Below are positions 10,101 to 19,029 of a DNA stretch of 64,000 nucleotides, piece after piece. This stretch comes from Lachancea kluyveri NRRL Y-12651 (lineage: Eukaryota > Ascomycota > Saccharomycetes > Saccharomycetales > Saccharomycetaceae), in contig CM000687.1 in NCBI GenBank assembly GCA_000149225.2, positions 176,501 to 240,500 on the forward strand, given 5' to 3'. A program made the translations under genes and the position numbers. Position 1 is the first letter of the stretch. Every line of letters starts with the position of its first letter. The notes below the pieces were generated by a model. It was given only the letters and a program-made list of their open reading frames with translations. It made no database searches and was not told the DNA's origin.

Positions 10101-10849
10101 TCATGACGTATATCCCACCAACCGGTGAGTTGAGAGGTGGTTCATGGGTTGTTGTTGACCCAACCATTAATGCCGATCAAATGGAAATGTACGCCGATGT
10201 TAACTCTAGGGCTGGTGTTTTGGAGCCAGAAGGTATGGTTGGTATTAAATACCGTAGAGAGAAATTATTGTCCACCATGAGCAGATTAGATGAAAAGTAC
10301 AAAACTTTGAAAGAAAAACTGAACGACACTTCTCTTTCTGCTGAGGAACACCAGGAAATCTCCCAGCAATTGGCTGCACGTGAAAAACAATTGTTACCAA
10401 TCTACCATCAAGTCACTGTCCAATTTGCTGATTTGCATGACAGATCTGGTCGTATGCTGTCCAAGAGTGCTATCAGAAAGGAATTGGATTGGCCTCAAGC
10501 TCGTCGTTTCTTTTTCTGGAGATTGAGAAGAAGATTGAACGAAGAATATTTGATCAAGAGATTGGACACCGAATTGCCAACCGCCCAAAGACTAGAAAAG
10601 ATTGCAAGATTAAGATCCTGGTATCCAGCTTCTGTTGACCAAGAAAATGACAGAGCTGTCGCTACTTGGATTGAAGAAAACTACCAAGTATTGGATGAAC
10701 ACTTGAAGGCCTTAAAATTGGAATCTTTTGCACAAAACTTGGCAAAATCCATCAGAGGTGACCGTGAAAACGCTATTAACGGTTTAAGTGAAGTTTTGAA
10801 ACTTCTATCTGCTGAAGACAAGGAGAAGATTTTGAAGAGTTTGAAATAG
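4154..10849 (+). CDS. ACC1: Acetyl-CoA carboxylase (cytosolic form; mitochondrial form from an upstream non-AUG start)
   Basis: 2231 residues from the ATG at 4154 (MSEESLSEI), against 2233 in S. cerevisiae. It makes malonyl-CoA from acetyl-CoA, bicarbonate and ATP, the committed step of fatty acid synthesis. Domain order: biotin carboxylase (about 60-560, with the ATP loop EGGGGKGIRK and catalytic ELNPRLQVEHP), the biotin attachment site EVMKMQ (Lys near residue 736), a long central regulatory region, and the split carboxyltransferase (N half ANSGARIG, C half GGSWVVVDPTI). Codon bias is strong, as for an abundant enzyme. The frame continues upstream of this ATG without an AUG and encodes a presequence. 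The gene is co-orthologous to S. cerevisiae ACC1 (YNR016C) and HFA1 (YMR207C). Confidence 0.98.
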   Translation: MSEESLSEIAISQKQQFEVTDYSDKHTKLAPHFIGLNTVDKAEDSPLKEFVKSHGGHTVISKVLIANNGIAAVKEIRSVRKWAYEVFGDENTVQFVAMATPEDLEANSEYIRMADQYVEVPGGTNNNNYANVDLIVDIAERTDVDAVWAGWGHASENPLLPEKLAQSKRKVIFIGPPGNAMRSLGDKISSTIVAQHAKVPCIPWSGTGVDQVHIDEETNLVSVDDSVYQNGCCLSPEDGLAKAKQIGFPVMVKASEGGGGKGIRKVENEEEFIPLYQQAANEIPGSPIFIMKLAGKARHLEVQLLADQYGTNISLFGRDCSVQRRHQKIIEEAPVTIAKPETFTEMEKAAVRLGKLVGYVSAGTVEYLYSHDDGKFYFLELNPRLQVEHPTTEMVTGVNLPAAQLQIAMGIPMHRIRDIRLLYGVDPRTASEIDFEFKSGGSLQTQRKPTPKGHCTACRITSEDPNEGFKPSGGSLHELNFRSSSNVWGYFSVGNNGGIHSFSDSQFGHIFAFGENRQASRKHMVVALKELSIRGDFRTTVEYLIKLLETEDFEGNTITTGWLDDLISQKMTAEKPDQTLAVICGAATKAFIASESARQEYMSSLKRGQVPNKSLLQTMYPVEFIHEGRRYKFTVAKSADDRYTLFINGSKCEVGVRKLSDGGLLIAVGGKSHTVYWKEEVSATRLSVDSKTTLLEVENDPTQLRTPSPGKLVKFLVENGEHINAGQPYAEVEVMKMQMPLIAQESGIIQLLKQPGSTVSAGDILAILALDDPSKVKHALPFEGMLPELGAPIVEGTKPAYKFKSLVTTLENILNGYDNQVIMNASLQHLIEVLRLPELPYSEWKMQISALHSRLPAKLDEQLEQLVNRSLKRNADFPAKQLGKMLETAVNEPGADPLFSTVVEPLLDITRRYSQGLEAHEHSVFANFLENYYLVEKLFNGSNVREEDVILRLRDENSEDLEKVVVTVLSHSRISAKNNLILAILRHYQPLCKLSSEVSSAIAAPLKHIVELESKTTAKVALQAREILIQGALPSVKERTDQLEHILKSSVVKTAYGAAETKRTEPDLEILKYLIDSNYVVFDVLTQFLNYPDKAVAGAAAEVYIRRAYRAYTIGDLKHHNSSGIPVVEWKFQLPSAAFTSVPQVKTKLGMNRAISVSDLTYISEGDSQPLRTGLLIPAHHLDDVDDFLSKGLEIIPEQSSSSGPAPIRSANNATLSNVANIIISSTEGFSSEQEVLNRLQEILDINREQLVESAIRRITFIFGYQDGSYPKYYTFRGPNYSEDETIRHIEPALAFQLELGRMSNFNIKQLFTENRNIHVYEAIGKNSPIDKRFFTRGIIRTGRIRDDITIQEYLTSEANRLMSDILDNLEIIDTSNSDLNHIFINFSAVFDVSPEDVEAAFGGFLERFGKRLLRLRVAAAEIRIIIKDPQTGTPVPLRALINNVSGYVVKTELYTEVKNSKGEWVFKSLDKPGSMHLRPIATPYPAKEWLQPKRYKAHLMGTTYVYDFPELFRQATITQWEKHSSKAKLGDDFFIANELIEDENGELTEVDREAGANTIGMVAFKVTVKTPEYPRGRQFVIVANDITFKIGSFGPHEDEFFNKVTEYARKRGIPRIYLSANSGARIGIAEELVPLFQVAWNEPGNPSKGFSYLYLTSESLEELKKQGKDNVVVTKSIVEEGEERHVIKAIIGAEDGLGVECLKGSGLIAGATSRAYKDIFTITLVTCRSVGIGAYLVRLGQRAIQIEGQPIILTGAPAINKLLGREVYSSNLQLGGTQIMYNNGVSHLTAQDDLAGVEKIMEWLSYVPAKRNLPVPILESDDKWDRAIDFAPVPSQPYDVRWMIEGREGPDGFEYGLFDKDSFQETLSGWAKGVVVGRARLGGIPLGVIGVETRTVENLIPADPANPDSTESLIQEAGQVWYPNSAFKTAQAIKDFNYGEQLPLMILANWRGFSGGQRDMYNEVLKYGSFIVDALVDYKQPIMTYIPPTGELRGGSWVVVDPTINADQMEMYADVNSRAGVLEPEGMVGIKYRREKLLSTMSRLDEKYKTLKEKLNDTSLSAEEHQEISQQLAAREKQLLPIYHQVTVQFADLHDRSGRMLSKSAIRKELDWPQARRFFFWRLRRRLNEEYLIKRLDTELPTAQRLEKIARLRSWYPASVDQENDRAVATWIEENYQVLDEHLKALKLESFAQNLAKSIRGDRENAINGLSEVLKLLSAEDKEKILKSLK

Positions 10850-11233
10850 GAGCTTATTTGCTTGTTTGAGAAGATAAAGTGAACTTTTGTTGTTGTTATT
10901 CAATTCATAAGGAATATTACTTCCTTTTTTACTCCGAAGATATGGGCTTGTTGTTCAGAGATCAAAAACTACGAAATTACGGGGGTTTGTTGTTGTTTTT
11001 TCCCTCAGAAATTGTCGTATTTTTTCTTCATGTGTTCCCAAGGACATATCTTCTTTGCTTTCCCTTTGCTACTGTGTTCTATTAGTGCCTTTAGTCTCAT
11101 TATTAACTTTATTGTATGTTAGATATTACTTTGTTGAACACCAATTGGTCAGTTCATATTTATGCGTATAGAAACGAATAAAAGATGATATGTTAAAATA
11201 AGTCTACTCTCGTGAAAATATTATATAGATCTA
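10850..11233. other. Convergent 3' region of ACC1 and SMM1
   Basis: T-rich and gene-free. It probably holds the 3' ends of ACC1 (+) and SMM1 (-). AATAAA lies at about 11177, in the ACC1 direction. Nothing else is recognised. Confidence 0.6.
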
Positions 11234-12427
11234 TTAGTTTTTGGCCTTTTTGGGATCCTGTTCCTGTTCCTGTTCCTGTTCTAGTGAATGTTTGTTTTCT
11301 CTTGGAATGCAACAACCTCTGATGCCCTTGAGATCGGCTTTTTGTTCTATGCACTTACCTTTTTTTGACTTCAGCACGTTTGCTTTTAATTTTGATTGTC
11401 TCTCATTTTCTCTGCAGTTGTCAAGATACTCAGTCGGATCCTCTATTGGCTCACCGTTATCGTCCATCCGTTCAGCGACATAGTAGATCTCATCAGCAGT
11501 TTTACAGCGAATAAAATATTGATAGAATTTAGATTTACCAGGAACGATTCTAGTCATCATGTACTTTATGTTGCCAACGTTATGATCCAACTGCTTTGCG
11601 ATGGCGACGTATTTTTTAGCAACCTCGTACCAAGGTAATGGTTCTTCTTGAAAAACCGTGGGGTTTGATTCTGCACAGTCTGCCATCATACCACCGATAT
11701 CGCTAGGAAGTTCCAAGTCTTTGAGAAGCTGAACAAAATGCTGGCGGTTCTTGATAGCACCATTCATTATCAAGCTGACTTTGTGCTGTTTACAGACACG
11801 GTAAATAGGCGGAATATAGTCCCTAATCGGCGCCTCTCTATTTCTCGTAGTAGTGGTTCTACAATGTACGGTCAAGTTTGTGATACCAGTAGAGCAAAGT
11901 CTTTCGACTAATTTTAGTGTCGCCTCTTCGCTTTCCAAAATACGGATCTTGACACTTATTGGTTTGTTATGAGGCCTACCAACTTTTTCGACAAGTTCAG
12001 TCAAGATTGAGCACAGTTTATCTGGTGTTTTTAGCAAAGCAGCACCCATACCAGCATGAATAGAAAAATGTTTAGGACAGCCAGCATTGACGTCGATCCC
12101 ATCCACGTCCTGAATCACTTTGAGCGCTGCTTCGACTGCTAAAGATGGTGTGGACGTTCCCATCTGAAAAATCAGCTTACCTTGCTCTATCGCTGGAAGT
12201 GTCCTAAAGACAATACCAGAAGCCCTTCCCTCCTTAGCTGATGGTACCACGAAGTCGACTGTGTTTAAAATCTCGTTAACTTGTCTAGTACACTGGATTA
12301 GTTTCTTATCAATGATTTCTGGAGACCACACTAGATCGGCACCATGCTTCAGAGCTAAAAGCCTTGTAGGCAGCTCACCTGCTCTCACCATGGGAGCCAA
12401 AACTAGTTTACCTGCGTATGTGACCAT
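11234..12427 (-). CDS. SMM1: tRNA-dihydrouridine(20) synthase
   Basis: 397 residues from the ATG (CAT at 12425-12427), opening MVTYAGKLVLAPMVRAGELP exactly as S. cerevisiae Smm1/Dus2 does. The open frame continues upstream only to a TTG. It reduces U20 of cytosolic tRNAs to dihydrouridine using FMN and NAD(P)H. Seen: the TIM-barrel start, FMN-binding LAPMVRAGELPTR, the catalytic Cys in INAGCPKHFS, and LTVHCRT. The C-terminal tail is basic and ends in an EQEQEQEQD run coded by hexanucleotide repeats around 11254-11285. The order ACC1-SMM1 matches YNR016C-YNR015W. Confidence 0.95.
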   Translation of the reverse strand: MVTYAGKLVLAPMVRAGELPTRLLALKHGADLVWSPEIIDKKLIQCTRQVNEILNTVDFVVPSAKEGRASGIVFRTLPAIEQGKLIFQMGTSTPSLAVEAALKVIQDVDGIDVNAGCPKHFSIHAGMGAALLKTPDKLCSILTELVEKVGRPHNKPISVKIRILESEEATLKLVERLCSTGITNLTVHCRTTTTRNREAPIRDYIPPIYRVCKQHKVSLIMNGAIKNRQHFVQLLKDLELPSDIGGMMADCAESNPTVFQEEPLPWYEVAKKYVAIAKQLDHNVGNIKYMMTRIVPGKSKFYQYFIRCKTADEIYYVAERMDDNGEPIEDPTEYLDNCRENERQSKLKANVLKSKKGKCIEQKADLKGIRGCCIPRENKHSLEQEQEQEQDPKKAKN

Positions 12428-12961
12428 GGCAAGACGATTTTTAATTTGGCTCGTCAACTATAATTTTACTGGAGAAATGTGAGATGAGCTTCCGCGATTC
12501 CTTCATTCACAATCAAGAAAAATTTGTCGGATGTTAACCCACAAATTTTGAATACCAACGGATCCTGAAAGGGGTAAAAGATAGGCTGTTCAACCAACAT
12601 TAAAGTGACCGACATTTTCAGTAGCCGAGTTGCCCCATATGGAAACAACCCGCATTAAAAGTTACTTTAAAAATAAATCATTGCCATTTAAAGATAGTGA
12701 CCTCCAAACTTCGTAACCAAACTCATTTATTTCCGCTTCTGGATCTTCTCGCGCTTTGAAACAGACGCGAAACGGAAAATCGAACGGGCCATATTTTGAA
12801 TTGGCCATTGGGCGTTTCAGATCATTCCTCCAGTGGAACAAACACTAAACATGTTACAGTTCTGACACGGATTTTTAAAGAGAACTGTGTTATATAAGAA
12901 GAGCGTAACCAGGATCAACTCAAAACATTCCATTAAGAGATCGAAAATAAACAGAGACTCG
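12428..12961. other. Divergent promoter region SMM1 / Msb1-family gene
   Basis: 534 bp between divergent starts. A 49-codon ATG ORF on the minus strand (12466-12615) lies 38 bp upstream of the SMM1 start. It could be an upstream ORF or chance; I do not call it a gene. No other feature was recognised. Confidence 0.5.
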
Positions 12962-15900
12962 ATGCTTAAGGCCTTCAAGAGAAAATTGTCCAGCGGCACA
13001 ACAACAACGCCAACAACGCCAACAACGCCAACAACGAAAACAGCAGAGTACGACACTAAACATCGTCATTCAAGTTCAAGAAAGTCAAGCTTTCGTCACA
13101 AAACCGTTTCATCAACCAAAGATGTTAACACTAAGCTTCCTCCATTACCAAAACAACAGTATACCGCTCCATTTTCCACCATCGTACCGGAAACTACACA
13201 CGAGAAATTGATCGAGCAGAACAAGATAAACAGAAAACATTCTGAAAGATACTATATATATGACCATTCCGTGTACACAGGCCCAACGGATGATTCGGTT
13301 ACCAGGGATATGAACTTCAACATCTTTGATAAACCCTCAGGTGTCACACACACATCTGCTCGATACGTGATCCATTATTTAACTACTTTTTTCAAGGACA
13401 CCGTGAAGAATTCCGTGTCCAACAATTCTGAAGATACGGACATGATTAAGGCTGCAATGGAAATCTTTAAGCCCAACTTATCCCATTTTTCTCACGATGA
13501 AGTTAAAGAGACTAAGAAAATTTTACAATCTTTCTTCCCCTGGGATGGTTGCTCTCTAACGGGTAAAGTACTACAGGACGAAATTAAGAATAATTTTACC
13601 GCTTCATGGAACAAACTGATTCTAGCTCTCAGAATCATTTGGTCCTACTTACCCCAAGGCATCATACCATGGGAATCCTATTTGAAGTTTTCTAAGCTTG
13701 AATCCAAACAGAATTATCCGATGATGGCATTTTATAACTTCATTCCTCAGGTGTTGCCCAATCATGACTATACGTGCTGCGCTTTCGAGTTTTTAGAAAT
13801 ATTGGTTACCATAATATCAAAGACAGACTTAGTTGTGGACAAAACCAGTCAAATGGATTTAATATTTACTGCAGGTCAAGTTTGCTTTGCTAAAAATACA
13901 CAACTAACTAGCCATATCGAATCTGAACTTAAAAATGAACCAGACTTGATAACTTTGAGCAAGTTATATTATACTAGGGGTGCTGCCCTGTACCATTTGT
14001 TTGTTGCATACCTACGGTCCTTAGTAGATGAGGGCAAAATAAAAGATTTTTACCTGATTGACAATTTCAAAATCGAAGAATACCCGCCAAAGGAGTATAA
14101 ACCAGTGACACAGCGTGCCTTGACGTTGACTGTGCCACAATTCTTGCCCTCAAATGATCTGCACAATGACTTCAACCAACTTTTGAAGTTTGCTGCAAAG
14201 GCCCAAACAAGAATTTACTCATCGAACCATACATTCACAAAGTTGGAGAATAGTTTTCTCGATAAATTCGAAGAAGATCCCTACAAAATTATTACAACAC
14301 TATTTTCAAGATCATCAAAACGGTACCTGTATCGGTTTGACGAGAACTTTAATACCGATTACTTCAAATCTTTAAACCAAAACAGTAGGTACAACTCCTC
14401 TTTGCAAAGTATGGGCCCAAAAGATCAGTATGCTGTTGCTACATGGATAAACTCATGTAAAAATCAGGGATTCAATGAGTTTTTATCTGTGCTGGATGAT
14501 AACAACTTTGGGGAAGGTACTTTAGCGTTGGGCCATGGATTCCCTGGTGATTTCCAAGAACAGAAATTGACAGAGGAGCTTGCGCCTGTCCGTGTATCAA
14601 AAATGAACGTGTCTGAATGGTTTATCTCTTCCTGGAAATATGAAACCTTTTTAGGCAAGATTCACAATACCATGGTGATCAAGTTGACGAAGAGAATTGG
14701 TGATTGCGACTGGTTAGTAATTACCATTGATGAACGTGTTGGCAGAAGCTGTTACCTAACGCCTCCTACCTCTACAGATTCAGCTAAGGACGTTGGCAAA
14801 GAAAAGGAGTTTTCCAAGAAAAAGAGTGTTGCGGAACAGCTATCGATACCTTCTACCACAAAGAACAAGGCACGAGAAATTCGCTACTCTTCAAGCTCAA
14901 GCATTACGTCGATTAGGTCCAGGCCTCCACCACCCAATCTTTTGGGTGAAAAGTCAGCATCTCCACTTATCGAATGTTCATCGAGCATATGCTCTGGTTT
15001 TTCCAAGGTAAAATTAAGAGATTTGCCTTCGCCGCTTGATTCAGATACCAATTCTTCAGAGATAAAGACGTCCAGTACTTCGGCGGACCAGTTTGGTAAT
15101 GTAACTGCTAACACTACACCCGGAATGGCTCAGACAGATAAGTTTGGGGCAAAACCACAGTCGCTTGTGCAAAAACATAGCACCAATGAAAATTCCAATG
15201 TGGTTGATAAATCTCAACATCTGCCAACGATTGAGTCAACTTCGGGTGTTACAACCCCTTTGATGCCTCCACAAGATTCGGCGAAGGATCCGCTAGGAAG
15301 TTTGGTAACCGTTTCTTCGGCTAAAGAAACTAAGGAGTACACAGCTACACCTGTAGAAGAAAACGCACCTCAATTGCCATTGCCCAGACTGCTAAAAGTC
15401 CAAAATCCATCGACCACATCTTTATCTAGAAAGACAAGCTTATTGCGTGATTCGAGTACAGCTAGGATCACCGAAGAAGGTGATACCACGCAGTCTACCA
15501 TCGAAAATTCCAACATTACTCAGGAAACAGAAGATACTATGTGGTTAAACAGAGAAAAAAAATCCCAACATCCATACGCGATAAAAGTGTCTCCGCCGAG
15601 GTTGAAACAACAGGAGGAGAAAAGACTAGAAATTTTAGAGCCCGTCAGGGCCAAAGACGATATTGTTGCCAATAAAGTTGGTGATTGGCTAAACAACGGC
15701 GGTCTTGTAAAGCCCATTGATTTCACACATAAAAAACTGCCAAGGTCTCCTTATCCAAGTACCGCGCCAAAGGGGCACGAAACAGGTAAAGACGAAAGCG
15801 AAGAGGAGGAGAGTGAGAATGAAGAGGAGAGCGGCGACGAAGATGCGGATACGACTGCCGAGTATCTGGATGCGTCCAACGTGGATACCAGCGATGAGTA

Positions 15901-16933
15901 CCCGTTAGTAGAAGCGATCCCCGGTTCATTCGCAGGTAGCACGCCAACCAAATCCTCGAGACCAGTAGAAAAGGACGTACCGGAAACAACTCCCGCAGTT
16001 GAGTTCGAAAAACATGAGGATACCGACCTACCGGGGAATGCGAAGACGTTGGAAAAGGAAGTGACAATCAAGGTTACAGACCCATCGGAGTCTGTGCATT
16101 CGGTTAAAAATTCGGCAAGTGATAGATCGTCTACAGAAAACACCGATTCGGATGCAGCATCCGAACCCACGGTGAGGGGAACCGTCGACCGAATTTCTTT
16201 ACAGGAATCTCAAATATCGGCAGAAAGACGCCTTGACCAGGACACCTTGCCAACTCCGGGTAAGCCCATGGAAGAAGAGAGCCATGATCAAGAGTCGACA
16301 GAAGGATCCGAAGACGAGTTTTCGTCTCCTTTAAAAGTTGAAGAAGACAGAAGTTTGAAGGAGGACAACGTGAATTTGACACCGGACAGGAAACTGGCGG
16401 CCTCATCGACGCTAGTTGGATCGCCGATGGATGTTTTGAACGATTTGATCGACAATTACAACGAGGAAAGTGTGATGGCGGCTAAAAACCACGATGGACC
16501 GACGCTTTTTGAAAAAGTCAAAGCCTTCTACGAACAAAAGGGAACCCCAAACGAGGAAAAACCCAAAGTCGACGAGGGGAGAGCTGAGTTGAAAAAAAAG
16601 AAAACGCTACCGGCTCTGGAGATCAAGACCATGGGTATTGACAACGGAGCCGCCGACGCCAGTTTGCAGAGCGTGTGCACGCCAAAGTCGACGAGCGGGT
16701 TTTCGTACAACGCGACCCCACCGATGAAACATCATAGGCGGTTCAACCGAACCCTGGGAGACAGTCCAGGTTCGAACGGCAGTGGGTTGTCGATGCTTCC
16801 CGATGACGATGGACTTTTGAGCGAAAGCGAGGGAGAAGGAGAAGAGAAGAGAGAAGAAGAGAGGAAAAAATCCATAATCCGCAGCGTAATGCTTAGAACC
16901 AAAGCCAGTATTAGGCATTTGAACAAGAAGTGA
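12962..16933 (+). CDS. Msb1-family (DUF1708/Mug8) morphogenesis protein, extra paralogue
   Basis: 1323 residues from the ATG at 12962; the frame upstream to 12887 opens only at a GTG. Residues about 100-600 match the conserved core of S. cerevisiae Msb1. Seen: SFFPWDGCSL against Msb1's QLFPLGNGQP, IIWSYLPQGIIPWESYLKF against YIWCRLPNSEIIGWKSYLEF, AALYHLFVAYLRSLV, and ALTLTVPQFLP. The second half is low-complexity, Ser- and Glu-rich, with an acidic stretch near residue 945, and the C-terminus is basic (IRHLNKK). Msb1 works with Cdc42, Rho1 and Bem1 in bud emergence, so a polarity role is likely by family but not shown. S. cerevisiae has no such gene between SMM1 and PHO91; its MSB1 (YOR188W) is elsewhere. 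Confidence 0.75.
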   Translation: MLKAFKRKLSSGTTTTPTTPTTPTTKTAEYDTKHRHSSSRKSSFRHKTVSSTKDVNTKLPPLPKQQYTAPFSTIVPETTHEKLIEQNKINRKHSERYYIYDHSVYTGPTDDSVTRDMNFNIFDKPSGVTHTSARYVIHYLTTFFKDTVKNSVSNNSEDTDMIKAAMEIFKPNLSHFSHDEVKETKKILQSFFPWDGCSLTGKVLQDEIKNNFTASWNKLILALRIIWSYLPQGIIPWESYLKFSKLESKQNYPMMAFYNFIPQVLPNHDYTCCAFEFLEILVTIISKTDLVVDKTSQMDLIFTAGQVCFAKNTQLTSHIESELKNEPDLITLSKLYYTRGAALYHLFVAYLRSLVDEGKIKDFYLIDNFKIEEYPPKEYKPVTQRALTLTVPQFLPSNDLHNDFNQLLKFAAKAQTRIYSSNHTFTKLENSFLDKFEEDPYKIITTLFSRSSKRYLYRFDENFNTDYFKSLNQNSRYNSSLQSMGPKDQYAVATWINSCKNQGFNEFLSVLDDNNFGEGTLALGHGFPGDFQEQKLTEELAPVRVSKMNVSEWFISSWKYETFLGKIHNTMVIKLTKRIGDCDWLVITIDERVGRSCYLTPPTSTDSAKDVGKEKEFSKKKSVAEQLSIPSTTKNKAREIRYSSSSSITSIRSRPPPPNLLGEKSASPLIECSSSICSGFSKVKLRDLPSPLDSDTNSSEIKTSSTSADQFGNVTANTTPGMAQTDKFGAKPQSLVQKHSTNENSNVVDKSQHLPTIESTSGVTTPLMPPQDSAKDPLGSLVTVSSAKETKEYTATPVEENAPQLPLPRLLKVQNPSTTSLSRKTSLLRDSSTARITEEGDTTQSTIENSNITQETEDTMWLNREKKSQHPYAIKVSPPRLKQQEEKRLEILEPVRAKDDIVANKVGDWLNNGGLVKPIDFTHKKLPRSPYPSTAPKGHETGKDESEEEESENEEESGDEDADTTAEYLDASNVDTSDEYPLVEAIPGSFAGSTPTKSSRPVEKDVPETTPAVEFEKHEDTDLPGNAKTLEKEVTIKVTDPSESVHSVKNSASDRSSTENTDSDAASEPTVRGTVDRISLQESQISAERRLDQDTLPTPGKPMEEESHDQESTEGSEDEFSSPLKVEEDRSLKEDNVNLTPDRKLAASSTLVGSPMDVLNDLIDNYNEESVMAAKNHDGPTLFEKVKAFYEQKGTPNEEKPKVDEGRAELKKKKTLPALEIKTMGIDNGAADASLQSVCTPKSTSGFSYNATPPMKHHRRFNRTLGDSPGSNGSGLSMLPDDDGLLSESEGEGEEKREEERKKSIIRSVMLRTKASIRHLNKK

Positions 16934-17090
16934 AAGAAAGAAAAAAAAAAAAATAAAAAAAAGGTAGATACTTTGTGTTTAGAAACATTAAAACATTAAA
17001 ACATTCAATTGGTTAATCATCGTGAATCCATTATACATATGTATACACACATGTGCGTGTACGTAAGCGCGCTAGAAGAAGAACGTCCCA

Positions 17091-17948
17091 TTACACCTTT
17101 TTGTATAAAGCCTTATCGAATTTGACGGCTACTGAGTTTCTCCGGTGATGGTGCCTTGTACAAGGAGAAGATAGGTCTATGGAATTCGATCTCGATCTTG
17201 GTTCTCCACCAGCTTCGTATAAACTACAAAGATGCGTTGGAGTATCCGCTTCAGAAGAAGAAGAAGAGGAAGAAGAAGAGGGGGGCGCAGATGACGACGA
17301 AGAGTAGGAGATGGCAGAGCCATCTGCAAACCGAGGCTGGGCACCGGCGGCGTCTGAGAAGGTGAAGTCTTTGAATACGGATCGCGGATCATTGAGCGAG
17401 CAGGTTGTGATTGGAGGTTTAACGGGAGGCAAAATTGGTAGATATGTAAGATGCTGGTCGTTATCGGCTGCGTAGGAGACGGTTCTGTTGATCGGAGATC
17501 TTTGTATAGGAGGAGAACATTGGCCGTGGTCGTGGTCGTAGTCGTTGCCGCCGAGGTCAAAGCCAGAGTCCGAGTCCACATTCGACTCGCTTAGCCTTCT
17601 TACAGAGGGGCGACAACGGACACCGGTGTTGGAATGCGAATGGGACGGGGAATGGCTGTGATGGTGGTGGTGGTGGTGGTGGTGGGAATGATGATGGACA
17701 CACTGGTACAAATCGCAAACCTTCATGGAATTGGATAGACGCCTCTCATAACGACGGGGAGTGGAGAAGCTCACGAGAGGGTTGTCCGAGTCTGGATGAG
17801 GGGAATGGTCATTGCCAACGTTAATCATCGTTCTGATCACCTTGTAGTTGTTGTGTGCTCGGTGGTCATCGGACAGGTGGTGTTCCGGAGAAGTCTTGTA
17901 GTGGACTATAATGTGCGCGTTGATAGGTCTGTTGTGTACGCCGATCAT
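17091..17948 (-). CDS. YNR014W/YMR206W-like protein of unknown function, His-rich
   Basis: 285 residues from the ATG (CAT at 17946-17948); the longer frame to 18137 begins at a GTG. The N-terminus (NRPINAHIIVHYKTSPEHH... then NNYKVIRTM) resembles the start of YNR014W, and the gene lies between SMM1 and PHO91, exactly where YNR014W and YMR206W lie. The middle carries a histidine cluster (HHHSHHHHHHHHHSHSPSHS, about residues 85-105), followed by Ser-rich tracts and a basic end (RRNSVAVKFDKALYKKV). No catalytic motif is visible. The function of the family is not known to me. The His run might bind metal, but it may simply be a codon-repeat expansion. Confidence 0.65.
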   Translation of the reverse strand: MIGVHNRPINAHIIVHYKTSPEHHLSDDHRAHNNYKVIRTMINVGNDHSPHPDSDNPLVSFSTPRRYERRLSNSMKVCDLYQCVHHHSHHHHHHHHHSHSPSHSHSNTGVRCRPSVRRLSESNVDSDSGFDLGGNDYDHDHGQCSPPIQRSPINRTVSYAADNDQHLTYLPILPPVKPPITTCSLNDPRSVFKDFTFSDAAGAQPRFADGSAISYSSSSSAPPSSSSSSSSSEADTPTHLCSLYEAGGEPRSRSNSIDLSSPCTRHHHRRNSVAVKFDKALYKKV

Positions 17949-18658
17949 TGTGAAAACGAGAAATAGATATGTGTATGTATCCGTGATTCGTGAGGCGGGA
18001 CGGGGACGTATACAGATATCAGGATCACAGTAGAGAGTAAGGATACTTAGAAACACACATATATATATGTATGCGTGCGAGTGCGAGGAAGCGTATGCGG
18101 ATATATACGTGGGGTGTATGCAGATAAACAGGTACACTCATATATGGATGAGATGTCCTATCTCGCCCTCTCAGTTTTCCTCTCGCTATATATATGTGTG
18201 TATTTGTATAACTGTGCACACGTTATGCATATACGCGTGCAGTTGGAAGTATGAATGAGGGCACATAGACGTAAGCCATGCACGTATGTAAGAGCAAGGC
18301 CAAAGAAGGATACGGAGCGGACATAGGCTAATAGATGAAAGAAAGAACAAAAAAGCGGATAAACATACGGCGTAACCAGCTTTGCTATACGATAAGCATA
18401 GCAACAACGACATCGATACCAAGAAAAGTGCGTAGCCAGATGGAATTATCACGCTATTTGCACAAGTTTTTGTGGGGGAGGGGGGAGGAGGCTGCGCTGG
18501 ACGAGCAGGGACGACAACGACGCACCTAATTTCCTGTTTGTATGGGGCAAGCAAGAGAAGAGAGGGTCGGCGCGGGCTGAGCCACTTAAAGTATCGCGGG
18601 GCGTGTGGGTTGTGTGTATGCATGTATGCGCGTAAGCCGGTGTCTTCAGGAGAGCACA

Positions 18659-18685
18659 ACCCACATTCCGCCGCGGAATGTGGGT
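18659..18685. promoter_or_regulatory. 27-bp perfect palindrome with paired CATTCC / CCGCGG motifs
   Basis: Arms of 13 nt (ACCCACATTCCGC and its complement) surround a single C. Each arm contains CATTCC, the TEA/Tec1-type core, facing outward as an inverted pair. The centre reads TTCCGCCGCGGAA, close to the Pdr1/Pdr3 element TTCCGCGGAA with three bases inserted. It lies about 590 bp upstream of PHO91 and about 710 bp upstream of the YNR014W-like start. The binding protein is unknown. Confidence 0.5.
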
Positions 18686-19029
18686 GCTATCGTGTCACAT
18701 GGGCGTATCTTAGTAATCTTGGCATCATGTTTTGTGTCTATGTATTGTTGTGGGAAAAAGAAAAAGAAAGGGGGTTCTATCGATAATCCAACAGAAAAAG
18801 TGGAGGAGAAGGAGGAGGGGAGGGAAGGGAGCGTTGATGGATGGAGTAGAGTATCAAGGGAAAACAGGATGACTGGGGTGATACCACGGAGAGAGCAAGA
18901 GAATCTTCGACACAGGTAGGGTAAGACGAGGAGGGTTGGGAAGAAAAACGGAAAAAAGAAAACAAGGTTCAGATTCGGTCGCGTGTGGATGGGTGTTCCG
19001 TTTCGAATGTCTCTGATGTCGGTCTATCC

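Noticed and set aside
12466-12615. 49-codon minus-strand ORF just upstream of SMM1
   Set aside because: Could be an upstream ORF, but there is no independent support for a gene.
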